From the NCBI RefSeq assembly GCF_003574625.1, contig NZ_QNUJ01000004.1, positions 310,001 to 374,000 of the forward strand: a DNA stretch of 64,000 bases, read 5' to 3'. The number at the start of each line of letters is the position of its first letter. Positions within the stretch are counted from its first letter, which is position 1. A program made the position numbers and the translations under genes. Under the pieces are notes generated by a model. The model was not told the DNA's origin. It was given only the letters and a program-made list of their open reading frames with translations, and made no database searches. The DNA is from Shinella zoogloeoides (GTDB lineage: Bacteria; Pseudomonadota; Alphaproteobacteria; Rhizobiales; Rhizobiaceae). Below, piece after piece: positions 1-9,696 of this stretch.

Positions 1-67
1 TGGTGCGCCATGGAATTCGACCCGACCGCAAACCGACTTCGTTTTGTCCTCGGGGAAATCCGTATCC

Positions 68-1645
68 ATGCCGCATTCCATCACACTTTCGAAAATCACG
101 TGGTCGACGCCTGACGGGCACACGCTTCTTTCCGATCTCGACCTGACCTTCGGCTCCGAGCGCGCCGGCCTTGTCGGCCGCAACGGCGTCGGCAAGACGG
201 CGCTGCTGAAGCTCGTTACCGGCGATCTTGCGCCGCAATCCGGCTCCGTCACGGTCGACGGCACGCTCGGCCTCCTGCGCCAGAGCGTGCAAATCGCGCC
301 GGACGAAACGGTTGCCGATCTCTTCGGCATTGCCGAAGCGCTCGACCTTCTTGCCCGCGCCGAGCGCGGCGAGGCGAGCGCCGAGGCGCTTGCCGGGGCC
401 GACTGGACGCTGGAGGCCCGGCTTGCCGCCGCGCTCGCCCGCGTCGGGCTGGAGGCGGAGGCGGGAACGCCGCTGGCCGCGCTTTCCGGCGGGCAGGGGA
501 CGCGGGCGGCGCTTGCCGCCCTCATCTTCCGCGAGCCGGATTTCCTGCTGCTCGATGAGCCGACCAACAATCTCGACCGCGATGGGCGGCGGGCGGTCAT
601 CGACATGCTCGCCGGCTGGCGGGCGGGCGCCATCGTCGTCAGCCACGACCGCGAACTTCTCGACACGATGGACGCCATCGTCGAGCTGACAGGCCTCGGC
701 GCGACGCGCTACGGCGGCAACTGGAGCGCCTATCGCGCGCGAAAGGCGCTGGAGCTTGCGGCCGCGCATCGCGACCTTGCTGACGCGGAAAAGCATGCGG
801 TCGATATCGCGCGCACAGCGCAGGCCGTTGCCGAGCGCAAGGCACGCAAGGACAGCGCCGGGCGCCGCAAGAAGGCGCGAGGCGACATTCCGCGCATCAT
901 GCTGGGCGCGATGAAGGAGCGGAGCGAGCTGACGAGCGGCGCGAATGCGCGGCTTGCCGAAAGCCGGCAGGCGCAGGCGGCCGAGGCGGTGACGACGGCG
1001 CGCGAGCGCATCGAGGTCCTCCAGCCGCTCACCGTCTCCGTGCCGCCGACGCATCTTCCAGCAAGCCGGACGGTGCTGCGCATGGAGGGCGTGACGGCCG
1101 GCTATCTGCCGGAACGGCCGGTGATCCGCGACCTTTCCTTCGCGATGACCGGGCCGGAGCGGGTCGCGGTGACGGGGCCGAACGGCTCCGGCAAGACGAC
1201 GTTCCTCGCGCTCGTCACCGGACAGTTGCAGCCTTGGCAGGGGAGCGTGCGCCTCTTCACCGATGCCGCGATGCTGGACCAGCGCGTCAGCCTGCTCGAC
1301 CCGGCGCTGTCGATCCGCGACAACTTCCGGCGCATCAATCCCGAGGCCGACGAGAATGCCTGCCGCGCGGCGCTGGCGCGTTTCATGTTCCGGGCGGATG
1401 CGGCCTTGCAGGTCGCCGGAAGCCTGAGCGGTGGGCAGATGCTCCGCGCCGGCCTTGCCGCCGTACTCGGCGGGGCCAGGCCGCCGGCGCTTCTCATCCT
1501 CGACGAGCCGACGAACCATCTGGACATCGATTCCATCGAGGCGGTGGAGGCGGGTTTGCGATCCTATGACGGCGCGCTGCTGGTAGTCAGCCACGATGAG
1601 CCGTTCCTGCAAGCTATCGATATCACGCGCCGGCTGGAACTCTGA
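68..1645 (+). CDS. ABC-F family ATPase (two ATP-binding cassettes, no membrane domain)
   Basis: This soluble protein of 525 residues has two tandem ABC cassettes and no transmembrane segment, the layout of ABC-F proteins. These act on the ribosome (translation factors or antibiotic protection) and are not transporters. Cassette 1 has Walker A GRNGVGKT near residue 37, LSGGQ near 139 and LLLDEPTNNLD near 160. Cassette 2 has GPNGSGKT near 370, LSGGQ near 452 and LILDEPTNHLD near 475. A basic, Arg/Lys-rich linker near residues 230-290 joins them. I chose the ATG at 68; a TTG at 44 would add eight residues. The ribosome-binding site is weak with either start. The subfamily is not recognised. The gene is monocistronic here and ends at a strong hairpin shared with the convergent malic enzyme gene. 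Confidence 0.85.
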   Translation: MPHSITLSKITWSTPDGHTLLSDLDLTFGSERAGLVGRNGVGKTALLKLVTGDLAPQSGSVTVDGTLGLLRQSVQIAPDETVADLFGIAEALDLLARAERGEASAEALAGADWTLEARLAAALARVGLEAEAGTPLAALSGGQGTRAALAALIFREPDFLLLDEPTNNLDRDGRRAVIDMLAGWRAGAIVVSHDRELLDTMDAIVELTGLGATRYGGNWSAYRARKALELAAAHRDLADAEKHAVDIARTAQAVAERKARKDSAGRRKKARGDIPRIMLGAMKERSELTSGANARLAESRQAQAAEAVTTARERIEVLQPLTVSVPPTHLPASRTVLRMEGVTAGYLPERPVIRDLSFAMTGPERVAVTGPNGSGKTTFLALVTGQLQPWQGSVRLFTDAAMLDQRVSLLDPALSIRDNFRRINPEADENACRAALARFMFRADAALQVAGSLSGGQMLRAGLAAVLGGARPPALLILDEPTNHLDIDSIEAVEAGLRSYDGALLVVSHDEPFLQAIDITRRLEL

Positions 1646-1649
1646 ACGA

Positions 1650-1675
1650 AAACGGCCGCCGGAAGGCGGCCGTTT
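1650..1675. terminator. Bidirectional hairpin between convergent genes
   Basis: An 11-bp GC-rich stem (AAACGGCCGCC pairing with GGCGGCCGTTT, loop GGAA) starts five bases after the ABC-F stop codon and lies just past the malic enzyme stop on the other strand. The A and T ends make it usable as a terminator in both directions. Confidence 0.75.
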
Positions 1676-1695
1676 CATAAGGCGGATGGCGCGGC

Positions 1696-4008
1696 TCAGG
1701 CCGGGTTGGAGGCTTCCACCACGGCGAGCGCGGCCATGTTGACGACACCGCGCGAGGTGACGGACGGCGAGAGGATGTGGGCGGGCATGGCCGCGCCAAG
1801 CAGGATCGGGCCGACATGCAGGCTGTCCGTCATCGTCTTCACCACGCCGAGCGTGATGTTGGCGGCGTCGAGGTTCGGGAAGACCAGCAGGTTGGCCTCG
1901 CCGGTGAGCGTCGAATCCGGCATGACGCGCTGGCGCAGCACCTCGGAGATCGCCGAATCGCCGTGCATTTCGCCATCGGCTTCCAGCGTCGGGTCCACCT
2001 GGCGGACGATCTCCATCGCCTTGCGCATCTTGAAGCTGCTATTCGAATCCCGCGAACCGAAATTGGAATGCGAGACGAGGGCGGCGCGGGGCGTGATGCC
2101 GAAGCGGCGGATTTCCTGCGCGGCCATGACGGTCATCTGCGCGACCTCCTCGGCCGTCGGGTCCATCGTCACATAGGTGTCGGTGAAGAAGGTGGCGCCG
2201 CGCTGCGAGATGAGCAGGCTGAGCGCGGAGAAGTCGAGCACGCCTTCCTTCTTGCCGATGATCTGGCTGACGTCGCGCAGGTGCTTGGCGTAGCGGCCTT
2301 CGACGCCGCAGATCAGCGCATCGGCCTCGCCGCGCTTGACGGCGAGCGCGCCGATGACCGTCTGGTTGGTGCGCACGATGGTGCGGGCGGCCTCCGGGAT
2401 CACGCCGCGGCGGCCGACGATGCGGAAATAGTCGTCTACATAGTCGCGGTAGCGCGGATCGTCTTCCGGGTTGACCACGGCGAAATCGGTGTTCGGGCGG
2501 ATGCGCAGGCCGTAGCGGTTGAGGCGCGCCTCGATGATCTGCGGACGGCCGATGAGGATCGGCTTGGCGATCTCCTCTTCCAGCAGCACCTGCGCGGCGC
2601 GCAGCACGCGCTCGTCCTCGCCTTCGGCGAAGATCACGCGCTTCTTCTCGGCCTTCCTCGCGGCGGCGAAGATCGGCTTCATGATGAAGCCGGAGCGCCA
2701 GACGAAGCGGTTGAGCTGGTCGAGATAGGCGTCGAAATCGGTGATCGGCCGCGAGGCGACGCCGGTTTCGGCCGCGGCGCGCGCGACGGCCGGCGCGATG
2801 CGCAGGATGAGGCGCTGGTCGAAGGGCGAGGGGATCAGGTAGTTCGGGCCGAAGCTCGGCGTATCGCCGGAATAGGCGCGGGCGGCAACGTCGGACACTT
2901 CCTCGCGGGCGAGCGCGGCGATGGCCCGCACGGCCGCCATCTTCATCTCCTCGTTGATCGTGCGCGCGCCGCAATCGAGCGCGCCGCGGAAGATGTAGGG
3001 GAAGCAGAGGACGTTGTTGACCTGGTTGGGGAAATCGGAGCGGCCGGTGCAGATCATCGCGTCGGGGCGGGCGGCGCGCGCCTCCTCCGGCATGATCTCC
3101 GGCTTCGGGTTGGCGAGTGCCATGATCAGCGGCTTTTCCGCCATGCGCACGAGAAGCTCCGGCTTCAGCACGCCGGCGGCCGAAAGGCCGAGGAAGACGT
3201 CGGCGCCGTCGATGGTCTCGGAAAGCTGGCGCTTGTCCGTCTCCTGCGCGTAGACGGCCTTCCACTGGTCCATCAGCTCTTCGCGGCCCTTGTAGACGAC
3301 GCCCTCGATGTCGTGGACCCAGATGTTCTCGACCTTCGCGCCGAGGGCGACGAGCTGGTTGAGGCAGGCAAGAGCGGCAGCGCCAGCGCCGGAAGCGACG
3401 ATCTTGGCGTCGGGCAGCGACTTGCCGGCAAGCTCCAGTCCGTTCAGGACGGCGGCCGCGACGATGATCGCCGTGCCGTGCTGGTCGTCGTGGAAGACGG
3501 GGATGTCCATCTTCTCGCGGAGCTGGCGCTCCACCTCGAAGCATTCCGGCGCCTTGATGTCTTCCAGGTTGATGCCGCCGAAGGTTGGCTCCAGCGCCGA
3601 GACGACATCGACCATCTCGCCGACGGTCGGCGCGTCGATCTCGATGTCGAAGACGTCGATGCCGGCGAATTTCTTGAAGAGGACGGCCTTGCCCTCCATC
3701 ACCGGCTTGGAGGCGAGGGGGCCGATATTGCCGAGGCCGAGCACGGCCGTGCCGTTGGAGACGACCGCGACGAGGTTGGCGCGGGCGGTATAGTCGGCGG
3801 CGGTGTTCGGATCGTCGCGGATCGCAAGACAGGGCGCGGCGACGCCCGGAGAATAGGCGAGCGCGAGGTCGCGCTGGTTGCCGAGCGGCTTGGTCGGGTT
3901 GATCTCCAGCTTGCCGGGGCGCGGATGACGGTGGAAGAAGAGGGCCTGCTGGTCGATGTCGCCGCTTGCGGGGCCGTCCTGCGTCCTCGATTTATCAGCC
4001 GTGCTCAT
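1696..4008 (-). CDS. maeB: Malic enzyme with C-terminal phosphotransacetylase-like domain
   Basis: It oxidatively decarboxylates malate to pyruvate, linking the TCA cycle to gluconeogenesis; rhizobia use such enzymes during growth on dicarboxylates. The protein is 770 residues. The malic N-terminal domain comes first ([12 protein letters not shown] near 55-65), then a Rossmann domain ([10 protein letters not shown]), then from about residue 430 a phosphotransacetylase-like domain ([13 protein letters not shown], then SHSNFGS). This is the usual length and layout of the rhizobial Dme and Tme enzymes. Coenzyme preference cannot be read from the sequence. From memory, the Sinorhizobium NAD enzyme dme lies near an Mla-type operon as here, so dme is the likelier orthologue. 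The ATG at 4008 was chosen because AGGACG lies upstream; longer in-frame starts lack support. Confidence 0.9.
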   Translation of the reverse strand: MSTADKSRTQDGPASGDIDQQALFFHRHPRPGKLEINPTKPLGNQRDLALAYSPGVAAPCLAIRDDPNTAADYTARANLVAVVSNGTAVLGLGNIGPLASKPVMEGKAVLFKKFAGIDVFDIEIDAPTVGEMVDVVSALEPTFGGINLEDIKAPECFEVERQLREKMDIPVFHDDQHGTAIIVAAAVLNGLELAGKSLPDAKIVASGAGAAALACLNQLVALGAKVENIWVHDIEGVVYKGREELMDQWKAVYAQETDKRQLSETIDGADVFLGLSAAGVLKPELLVRMAEKPLIMALANPKPEIMPEEARAARPDAMICTGRSDFPNQVNNVLCFPYIFRGALDCGARTINEEMKMAAVRAIAALAREEVSDVAARAYSGDTPSFGPNYLIPSPFDQRLILRIAPAVARAAAETGVASRPITDFDAYLDQLNRFVWRSGFIMKPIFAAARKAEKKRVIFAEGEDERVLRAAQVLLEEEIAKPILIGRPQIIEARLNRYGLRIRPNTDFAVVNPEDDPRYRDYVDDYFRIVGRRGVIPEAARTIVRTNQTVIGALAVKRGEADALICGVEGRYAKHLRDVSQIIGKKEGVLDFSALSLLISQRGATFFTDTYVTMDPTAEEVAQMTVMAAQEIRRFGITPRAALVSHSNFGSRDSNSSFKMRKAMEIVRQVDPTLEADGEMHGDSAISEVLRQRVMPDSTLTGEANLLVFPNLDAANITLGVVKTMTDSLHVGPILLGAAMPAHILSPSVTSRGVVNMAALAVVEASNPA

Positions 4009-4241
4009 GATACGTCCTGCCATATGCTGTTTTCGTCGCGGTTTCTCGGGGGCGAAGCCGCCGCAACGGTAAGTTTCCGGAGTCTTCCATAAAGCCGCAA
4101 TCGCCGGCCTGTGCAATGCCTATTTGCTGCCGGAAAAGGCATAGGTGTGTCATCAATCTGAAACAGGAGTCTGGTTTTCAACGGGAGGAAAGCCGCCCGT
4201 CCGAAGAGGATCGCGGCGGCCGGCCACCCGGAGACAGACGC

Positions 4242-5087
4242 ATGACCGCGACCCCCGTCGACCCCAATGTCCGCCACTTCCGCACGCTGTTCATCTCGGA
4301 CGTGCATCTCGGATCGAAGGCCGCCAAGGCGGACTTCCTGATCGACTTCCTGCGGCATCACGAAGCGGAGACCATCGTGCTCGTCGGCGACATCGTCGAC
4401 GGCTGGCGCCTCAAGCGCAACTGGTACTGGCCGCAGGCCTTCAACGACGTGACGCAGAAGCTCCTGCGCAAGGCCCGAAAGGGCACCCGCATCGTCTACA
4501 TTCCCGGTAACCATGACGAATTCCTGCGCGACTTCCCCGGCACGCATTTCGGCGGCGTCGAGGTGGCCGAGCGCATCATCCACGAGGCCGCCGACGGTCG
4601 GCGCTACCTCGTGCTGCACGGCGACGAGTTCGACGTGGTGGTGCGCCATGCCCGCGTCGTCGCCTATCTCGGCGACTGGGCCTATGACGCGGCCATCGCG
4701 ATCAACGTCGTCTTCGCCGCCATCCGCCGCCGGCTGGGGCTGCCCTACTGGTCCTTTTCCTCCTGGGCCAAGCAGCAGGTGAAGACGGCCGTGAACTTCA
4801 TCGGCGAATTCCAGAGGGTCGTCGTCGAGGAGGCGCGCCGCAACGATGCGGACGGCGTCATCTGCGGCCATATCCACCATGCCGTGATCACCGAGATCGA
4901 CGGCATCCGCTACATCAACAGCGGCGACTGGGTGGAAAGCTGCACGGCCATCGCCGAGCACGACGACGGCCGGATGGAGCTGATCACCTGGCAGCAGATG
5001 GCCGCAGCCCCCGTCGAGGTCCTGCCGGTCTCGCGCCAGATGCCCGCCATCGAGGTGCGGGAGCCGGCCGGCGTGGAGGCTGCGTAG
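4242..5087 (+). CDS. LpxH-like metallophosphoesterase (UDP-2,3-diacylglucosamine diphosphatase family)
   Basis: The 281-residue protein has the full calcineurin-type metal set: SDVHLGS (Asp20, His22), GDIVDGW (Asp50), GNHDE (Asn90, His91), HGDEFD and GHIHH. In enterobacteria LpxH releases lipid X from UDP-2,3-diacylglucosamine in lipid A synthesis. Many alphaproteobacteria use the unrelated LpxI for that step, so the substrate here is uncertain. The start at 4242 begins the conserved part; an earlier in-frame start at 4116 would add residues that look non-coding. It is transcribed divergently from the malic enzyme, and the promoters of both must lie in 4009-4241. Confidence 0.8.
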   Translation: MTATPVDPNVRHFRTLFISDVHLGSKAAKADFLIDFLRHHEAETIVLVGDIVDGWRLKRNWYWPQAFNDVTQKLLRKARKGTRIVYIPGNHDEFLRDFPGTHFGGVEVAERIIHEAADGRRYLVLHGDEFDVVVRHARVVAYLGDWAYDAAIAINVVFAAIRRRLGLPYWSFSSWAKQQVKTAVNFIGEFQRVVVEEARRNDADGVICGHIHHAVITEIDGIRYINSGDWVESCTAIAEHDDGRMELITWQQMAAAPVEVLPVSRQMPAIEVREPAGVEAA

Positions 5088-5121
5088 GGGGATTTTCGTT
5101 AGGGCAATCTTTGGGGCTTGC

Positions 5122-5269
5122 CCCTCACCCTAACCCTCTCCCCGCAGGCGGGGAGAGGGAACTTGCCCCAAGCGACGTTGGGGGAAATTGGGGAAACCGG
5201 TGCGGCATATCCCCTTCGCCCCGCAGCCAAGGAGAAGGTGGCCGGCAGGCCGGATGAGGGGCGCGGCAT
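5122..5269. repeat. RIME-like palindromic intergenic element, copy A
   Basis: It fills most of the 315-bp gap between the phosphoesterase and the MFS gene. It starts with CCCCTCACCCTAACC and ends with CCGGATGAGGGGC. Between them are a CTCCCCGC/GCGGGGAG palindrome and a GGCCGGCAGGCCGG segment. A near-identical element is at 53131-53269, and related ones are at 11822-12170. The form matches the Rhizobium-specific intergenic mosaic elements known from Rhizobiaceae; the family name is recalled, not searched. The rest of the gap shows nothing clear. Confidence 0.75.
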
Positions 5270-5402
5270 CCATCGCGATTGCCGCTCTCGCGGGGAGGTG
5301 CCGCCTCGCAGAATTATCCGCCGCCACCCGCAGAAATAGCGGATTGGCGTACGTATATCGGCGTGATAGAGCGGAGGGCGTTCCAACGCAGGTTCCCCGC
5401 CA

Positions 5403-6626
5403 ATGACTGCCCCTTCCGGGTTTACCGTGACCGCCGGCGCGCCGCCGTATTTTGCCGCGCGCATCGCCCTCGTCTTCTGCGCGCCGATGATGGTCAACGG
5501 CATTGCGCTGCCGTTCTTCCCGGTCTGGCTCGAAACCCTGTCGATGAACGATTTCCAGATCGGCATCGTGCTCGCCCTGCCGATGTTCGTGCGTGTCTTC
5601 ACCGCGCCTGCGGCGGGCGTCATTGCGGACCGGATCGGTGAGCGCTCGGTCGTGCTCATGTGGTCGGGCGTGCTGTCGCTGGCGACGGCGCTCCTGTTCT
5701 TCGGCGTGCACGGTTTCTGGCCGGTACTCCTGCTCTATACGCTGCAATGCGCGGTCTACTCGCCCTATGTACCGATCACCGACGCCATCGCGCTTTCGGG
5801 CGTGCGGCGCTGGAATTTCGACTATAGCCGGATGCGGCTGTGGGGCTCGCTCGCCTTCATCGTGGCGACGATGATCGGCGGCTGGCTTGCCGGGCTCTAT
5901 GGCGGCGCGATGGTGCTGCCGGCGATGGCCGCGGCCTTCGCGCTGACGGTGGTGGGGGCGGTGATCGTGCCGAAGATCGGCCGGCCGCGCCGTCCGTCCC
6001 CCATCGCGGCGATCGCCACCATGCCGGCGGCGCGCACGCTCAGGCAGCGCGACGTGCAGCTCATGCTGATCGGCGTTTCGCTGGTCAATGCGAGCCATGC
6101 CATGCTCTATGCCTTCTCGGTGATCTACTGGCGCAAGAAGGGCTTCAGCGGCACGGATATCGGCCTTCTCTGGAGCGTCGGCGTCCTTGCCGAGGTGATC
6201 CTCTTCGCCTGTGCCGTCCGGTTGCGGCGGCGATTCAATCTGTGGTCCATGATGATCTTCGGCTGTTCGGCTGCGGTCGGGCGCTGGCTGGTCTTTCCGC
6301 TCGAAATGCCGTTCGCCGGCTATTTCGTGCTGCAATGCCTGCACGCCTTCACCTTCGCGCTCCTGCATGTCAGCGTGCAGAGCCGCATGGTCGAGCGCGT
6401 GGCGGAGGAGCAGGAGGCGGCGGCGCAGGGGCTCTATTTCTTCTACACCGGCATCTTCATGGCGGCGGCCACCTTCATCTCCGGCTATGCCTTCAACTGG
6501 TACGGCGTCGACGGGTTCTATCTGATGTCCGTCATCGCGGCGGCGGGGCTCGTCTGCGTCGTCGCAGGGCGGTTCGCCGCGCCGCGCCTGGGCGATCAGC
6601 CCCAGAGCGTGGCTTCCGGCGGATAG
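5403..6626 (+). CDS. MFS transporter, 3-phenylpropionate/nucleoside-permease-like (MFS_1-like)
   Basis: The 407-residue protein has about twelve hydrophobic helices and no signal peptide, so it belongs in the inner membrane. The early FFPVWLETL stretch and a cytoplasmic loop DRIGERS between helices 2 and 3 fit the HcaT-like branch of the major facilitator superfamily. The substrate cannot be assigned. The 3' end overlaps the convergent epimerase gene by 31 bp. The ribosome-binding site before ATG 5403 is poor. The gene stands alone behind a repeat element, so its promoter must lie between the repeat and 5403 or within the repeat. Confidence 0.75.
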   Translation: MTAPSGFTVTAGAPPYFAARIALVFCAPMMVNGIALPFFPVWLETLSMNDFQIGIVLALPMFVRVFTAPAAGVIADRIGERSVVLMWSGVLSLATALLFFGVHGFWPVLLLYTLQCAVYSPYVPITDAIALSGVRRWNFDYSRMRLWGSLAFIVATMIGGWLAGLYGGAMVLPAMAAAFALTVVGAVIVPKIGRPRRPSPIAAIATMPAARTLRQRDVQLMLIGVSLVNASHAMLYAFSVIYWRKKGFSGTDIGLLWSVGVLAEVILFACAVRLRRRFNLWSMMIFGCSAAVGRWLVFPLEMPFAGYFVLQCLHAFTFALLHVSVQSRMVERVAEEQEAAAQGLYFFYTGIFMAAATFISGYAFNWYGVDGFYLMSVIAAAGLVCVVAGRFAAPRLGDQPQSVASGG

Positions 6627-7579
6627 ACGTTCGAGCCTTCGTAGTGAAGGCCGGGTTCCCGGTCGCGAGCCAGCAGCAGCGGGCCGTCTAGATCGACGAA
6701 ATCGGCGCCTTGCGCTAAAAGCACCGCCGGGGCCATGCCGAGCGACGTGCCGACCATGCAGCCCACCATTATCTTGAGGCCGTGGTCGCGCGCGGCCTGC
6801 CTCAGCGCCAGCGCCTCCGTCAGCCCGCCGGTCTTGTCGAGCTTGATGTTGACCGCATCGTAGCGGCCGGCGAGCGCCGCCACGTCCTGCGTGCGGTGCA
6901 CGCTCTCATCGGCGCAGACCGGGATGGGGCGCGCATGGTCGCGCAGCGCCGAATCGCCCCCGGCGGGAAGCGGCTGCTCGACGAGGGCGATGCGCGCTTC
7001 GGCGCAGAGCGCGAAATGATGGGCGAGGTTTTCCGGCGTCCAGCCCTCGTTGGCGTCGAGGATGATGGCGCTTTCCGGCGCGCCGGCGCGCACCGCGCGG
7101 ATGCGGGCGGCATCGTCCGGCGTGCCGACCTTGACCTTCAGCAGCGGCCGCCAGGCATGTTCGGCCGCCTGGCGCTGCATCGCCTCCGGCTCGCCGAGCG
7201 AGAGCGTATAGGCGGTGACGAGCTTTTGCGGAGCGGCGGTGTCGATGACCTGCCAGGTCGGCACGCCGGAGAGTTTGGCTTCGAGGTCCCAGAGCGCGCA
7301 GTCGAGGGCGTTGCGCGCCGCGCCTGCGGGCATGGCGCGGGCGAGGTCCTCCCGGCCCATGCCGTCCTCGATAGCGCCGCGCATCGCCTCGATGGCGTCG
7401 AGCACGCCGGCGACCGATTCGCCGTAGCGGGCATAGGGCACGCATTCGCCGCGGCCGGAAAGGCCCGAGGCGCCTATCGCGCAGGTCACCACCTCGGCCG
7501 TCGTCTTCGCGCCGCGCGAAATGGTAAAGGCCCCGGCAATGGGGAAGCTTTCGGTTTGGGCGAGGAGTGTGCGGCGCAT
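6596..7579 (-). CDS. dgcA: Enolase-superfamily racemase/epimerase (DgcA or dipeptide epimerase type)
   Basis: The 327-residue enzyme belongs to the muconate-lactonizing/dipeptide epimerase group. Catalytic features are visible in order: the K-x-K motif in LLKVKVG, metal ligands in ILDANEGW, LVEQPLP and CADESVH, and the second-face lysine in NIKLDK. The N-terminus (FPIAGAFTISRGAKT) resembles proteins now named N-acetyl-D-glutamate racemase DgcA; older annotation would be L-Ala-D/L-Glu epimerase. Its usual partner DgcN (DUF1611) is not adjacent. ATG 7579 gives a normal-length product. The 3' end overlaps the MFS gene by 31 bp, and a 95-bp gap separates its start from the divergent mla operon. 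Confidence 0.75.
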   Translation of the reverse strand: MRRTLLAQTESFPIAGAFTISRGAKTTAEVVTCAIGASGLSGRGECVPYARYGESVAGVLDAIEAMRGAIEDGMGREDLARAMPAGAARNALDCALWDLEAKLSGVPTWQVIDTAAPQKLVTAYTLSLGEPEAMQRQAAEHAWRPLLKVKVGTPDDAARIRAVRAGAPESAIILDANEGWTPENLAHHFALCAEARIALVEQPLPAGGDSALRDHARPIPVCADESVHRTQDVAALAGRYDAVNIKLDKTGGLTEALALRQAARDHGLKIMVGCMVGTSLGMAPAVLLAQGADFVDLDGPLLLARDREPGLHYEGSNVYPPEATLWG

Positions 7580-7674
7580 GATCAATCCTGACAGGGCAGA
7601 AAATTTCGGGGCGGAGTGAGGCTTTCGGCGGTTCGTTCGGTGACAGATGGCCGGCGAGCCGGTAAGACAGGCGC

Positions 7675-8859
7675 ATGTTGTCCCAAGCACGGGAAGATGC
7701 AAGAGACTTGACCGCCGCCAGCCCCACAGCCGAAATCGCGACCGAGCGCCTGCCGGACAATGGCGGGGAGATCTGGCGTCTCTCTGGTCCCTGGATCAAC
7801 ACGACCGCCGTCGCCGCCGGCAAGCGGCTCGACAAGATCGCGAGCGGCGAGGGCGGGACGCTCGAAATCGATCTCAGCGCCGTGGACGAGATGGACACCG
7901 CCGGCGCCTGGCTGCTGCGCCGCGCCATCACCGCGCGGCAGGCCAAGGGGGGCGAGGTCAGCGTCAGCGACCACAAGGGCACGCGCTATGCCGACCTGAT
8001 ATCCGCCCTGCCGGAAACGCTCGCCGAGCCCGGCGAGGACAAGCGCCCGCCCGGCACCCTGTTCGAGCGCCTGTTCGCGCCGGTCGGCAAGATCATGTAC
8101 AATCTCTGGGACGATGCCGTCGCGGCGATGTTCATCCTCGGCTCGGCGGTGCGCGGCGCGCAGCTCAAGCTCGGCCGCAGGAGCGGCGTATCGCCGGCCG
8201 CCATCGTGAACCAGATCGACCATATGGGCGTGCGCGCCGTGCCGATCATCCTCCTGATGTCCTTCCTCATCGGGGCGATCATCGCGCAGCAGGGCGCTTT
8301 CCAGCTCCGCTATTTCGGCGCGGAAGTCTTCGTGGTCGACCTCGTCGGTATCCTCCAGCTCCGCGAGATCGGCGTGCTGCTGACGGCGATCATGATCGCC
8401 GGCCGCTCCGGCAGCGCCATCACGGCCGAAATCGGCTCGATGAAGATGCGCGAGGAGATCGATGCGCTGAAGGTCATGGGCCTCAGCCCCATCGGCGTGC
8501 TCGTCTTCCCGCGGCTCGTCGCGTTGACCGTAGCGCTGCCGCTCCTGACAATCATCGCCAACTTCGCGGCCCTTGCGGGCGCGGCGGTCGTCGCCTGGGC
8601 CTATTCCGGCATCACCTTCGACACGTTCCAGTCGCGCCTGCGCGAGGCGATCGACCTTTCGACCATCGTCTCGGGCATGATCAAGGCGCCGTTCATGGCC
8701 CTCATCATCGGCATCGTTGCCTCGGTGGAGGGCCTGAAGGTCGGCGGCAGCGCCGAATCGCTCGGCCGGCACGTCACCGCCTCGGTGGTGAAGGCGATCT
8801 TCGTCGTCATCCTGGTCGATGGGCTGTTCGCCATGTTCTACGCCGCTATCAATTTCTAG
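7675..8859 (+). CDS. mlaE: MlaE-family lipid ABC transporter permease with N-terminal STAS domain
   Basis: This is the inner-membrane permease of a system moving phospholipid between inner and outer membranes. The protein is 394 residues. Residues 1-105 form a STAS-like domain (DLSAVDEMDTAGAWLLRR), which replaces the separate MlaB subunit of enterobacteria. The rest is an MlaE domain with about five helices and the conserved EIGSMKMREEIDAL motif that contacts the ATPase. It is the first gene of a four-gene operon. mlaF follows after eight bases. Confidence 0.88.
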   Translation: MLSQAREDARDLTAASPTAEIATERLPDNGGEIWRLSGPWINTTAVAAGKRLDKIASGEGGTLEIDLSAVDEMDTAGAWLLRRAITARQAKGGEVSVSDHKGTRYADLISALPETLAEPGEDKRPPGTLFERLFAPVGKIMYNLWDDAVAAMFILGSAVRGAQLKLGRRSGVSPAAIVNQIDHMGVRAVPIILLMSFLIGAIIAQQGAFQLRYFGAEVFVVDLVGILQLREIGVLLTAIMIAGRSGSAITAEIGSMKMREEIDALKVMGLSPIGVLVFPRLVALTVALPLLTIIANFAALAGAAVVAWAYSGITFDTFQSRLREAIDLSTIVSGMIKAPFMALIIGIVASVEGLKVGGSAESLGRHVTASVVKAIFVVILVDGLFAMFYAAINF

Positions 8860-8867
8860 GGATGCCC

Positions 8868-9650
8868 ATGGATCCGGCAAAACAGGACGACGTGGTGCTC
8901 TCGGTCAAGGATCTGACCGTTGGTTTCGGCAGCAACATCGTCCTCGACAGGCTCAACCTCGACATCTATCGCGGAGAAATCCTCGGCTTCGTCGGCGCGT
9001 CGGGCACCGGCAAGTCGGTGCTGATGCGCACCGTGCTGCGCCTCCTGCCGCGCCGCTCGGGCAATATCCGCATCTTCGGCACGGATTTCGACAAGGCATC
9101 GGAAGCCCAGAGGCTGGCGCTCGACATGAAGCTCGGCGTGCTCTTCCAGCAGGGCGCGCTATTTTCTTCGCTGACGGTGAAGGAGAACATCCAGGTGCCG
9201 ATGCGCGAATATCTCGACCTGCCGCAGGCGATGATGGACGAGCTGGCGCGCCTCAAGATCGAGCTGGTCGGCCTTGCGCCCGAGGCGGCGGACAAGTTCC
9301 CCTCCGAGCTTTCCGGCGGCATGATCAAGCGCGCGGCGCTGGCCCGCGCGCTGGCGCTCGATCCGGCGCTGGTCTTCCTCGACGAGCCGACCTCGGGCCT
9401 CGATCCCATCGGCGCGGCGGAATTCGACGAGTTGATCGCCAAACTGCGCGACACCCTTGGCCTCACCGTGTATATGGTGACTCACGACCTCGACAGCCTG
9501 TTTTCGGTATGCGACCGCATCGCCGTGCTCGGGCAGAAGAAGGTTCTGGTCGAAGGCACGATCGAGGACATGCTGGCCTTCGACGATCCGTGGGTGCAGT
9601 CCTATTTCCGGGGCAAGCGGGCACGGTCGATCGTGCGGAAGCAGGAATAA
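8868..9650 (+). CDS. mlaF: MlaF-family ATP-binding protein
   Basis: This 260-residue ATPase energises the MlaE permease. It shows Walker A GASGTGKS, the Q-loop in LFQQGALF, signature LSGGMIKRAALARAL (the MK/R variant typical of MlaF), Walker B VFLDEPTSGLDP and switch His in THDLDS. The C-terminus (DPWVQSYFRGKR) is the typical MlaF tail. Two starts are possible: ATG 8862, directly after AGGG, and ATG 8868, six bases after it. The second has proper ribosome-binding-site spacing and was chosen. Confidence 0.88.
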   Translation: MDPAKQDDVVLSVKDLTVGFGSNIVLDRLNLDIYRGEILGFVGASGTGKSVLMRTVLRLLPRRSGNIRIFGTDFDKASEAQRLALDMKLGVLFQQGALFSSLTVKENIQVPMREYLDLPQAMMDELARLKIELVGLAPEAADKFPSELSGGMIKRAALARALALDPALVFLDEPTSGLDPIGAAEFDELIAKLRDTLGLTVYMVTHDLDSLFSVCDRIAVLGQKKVLVEGTIEDMLAFDDPWVQSYFRGKRARSIVRKQE

Positions 9651-9696
9651 CGGGACCTTTCGGCCCCGGCGAATAGAATTGCGGCAGGATGGACGC

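Noticed and set aside
1777-4092. A plus-strand open frame of 771 codons opposite the malic enzyme
   Set aside because: It is His/Asp/Arg-rich antisense of a clearly conserved enzyme, with no domain or ribosome-binding site.
7647-9650. A plus-strand frame of 667 codons ending in MlaF
   Set aside because: The first 400 codons are a shifted frame of mlaE. The real ATPase starts at 8868 with its own ribosome-binding site.
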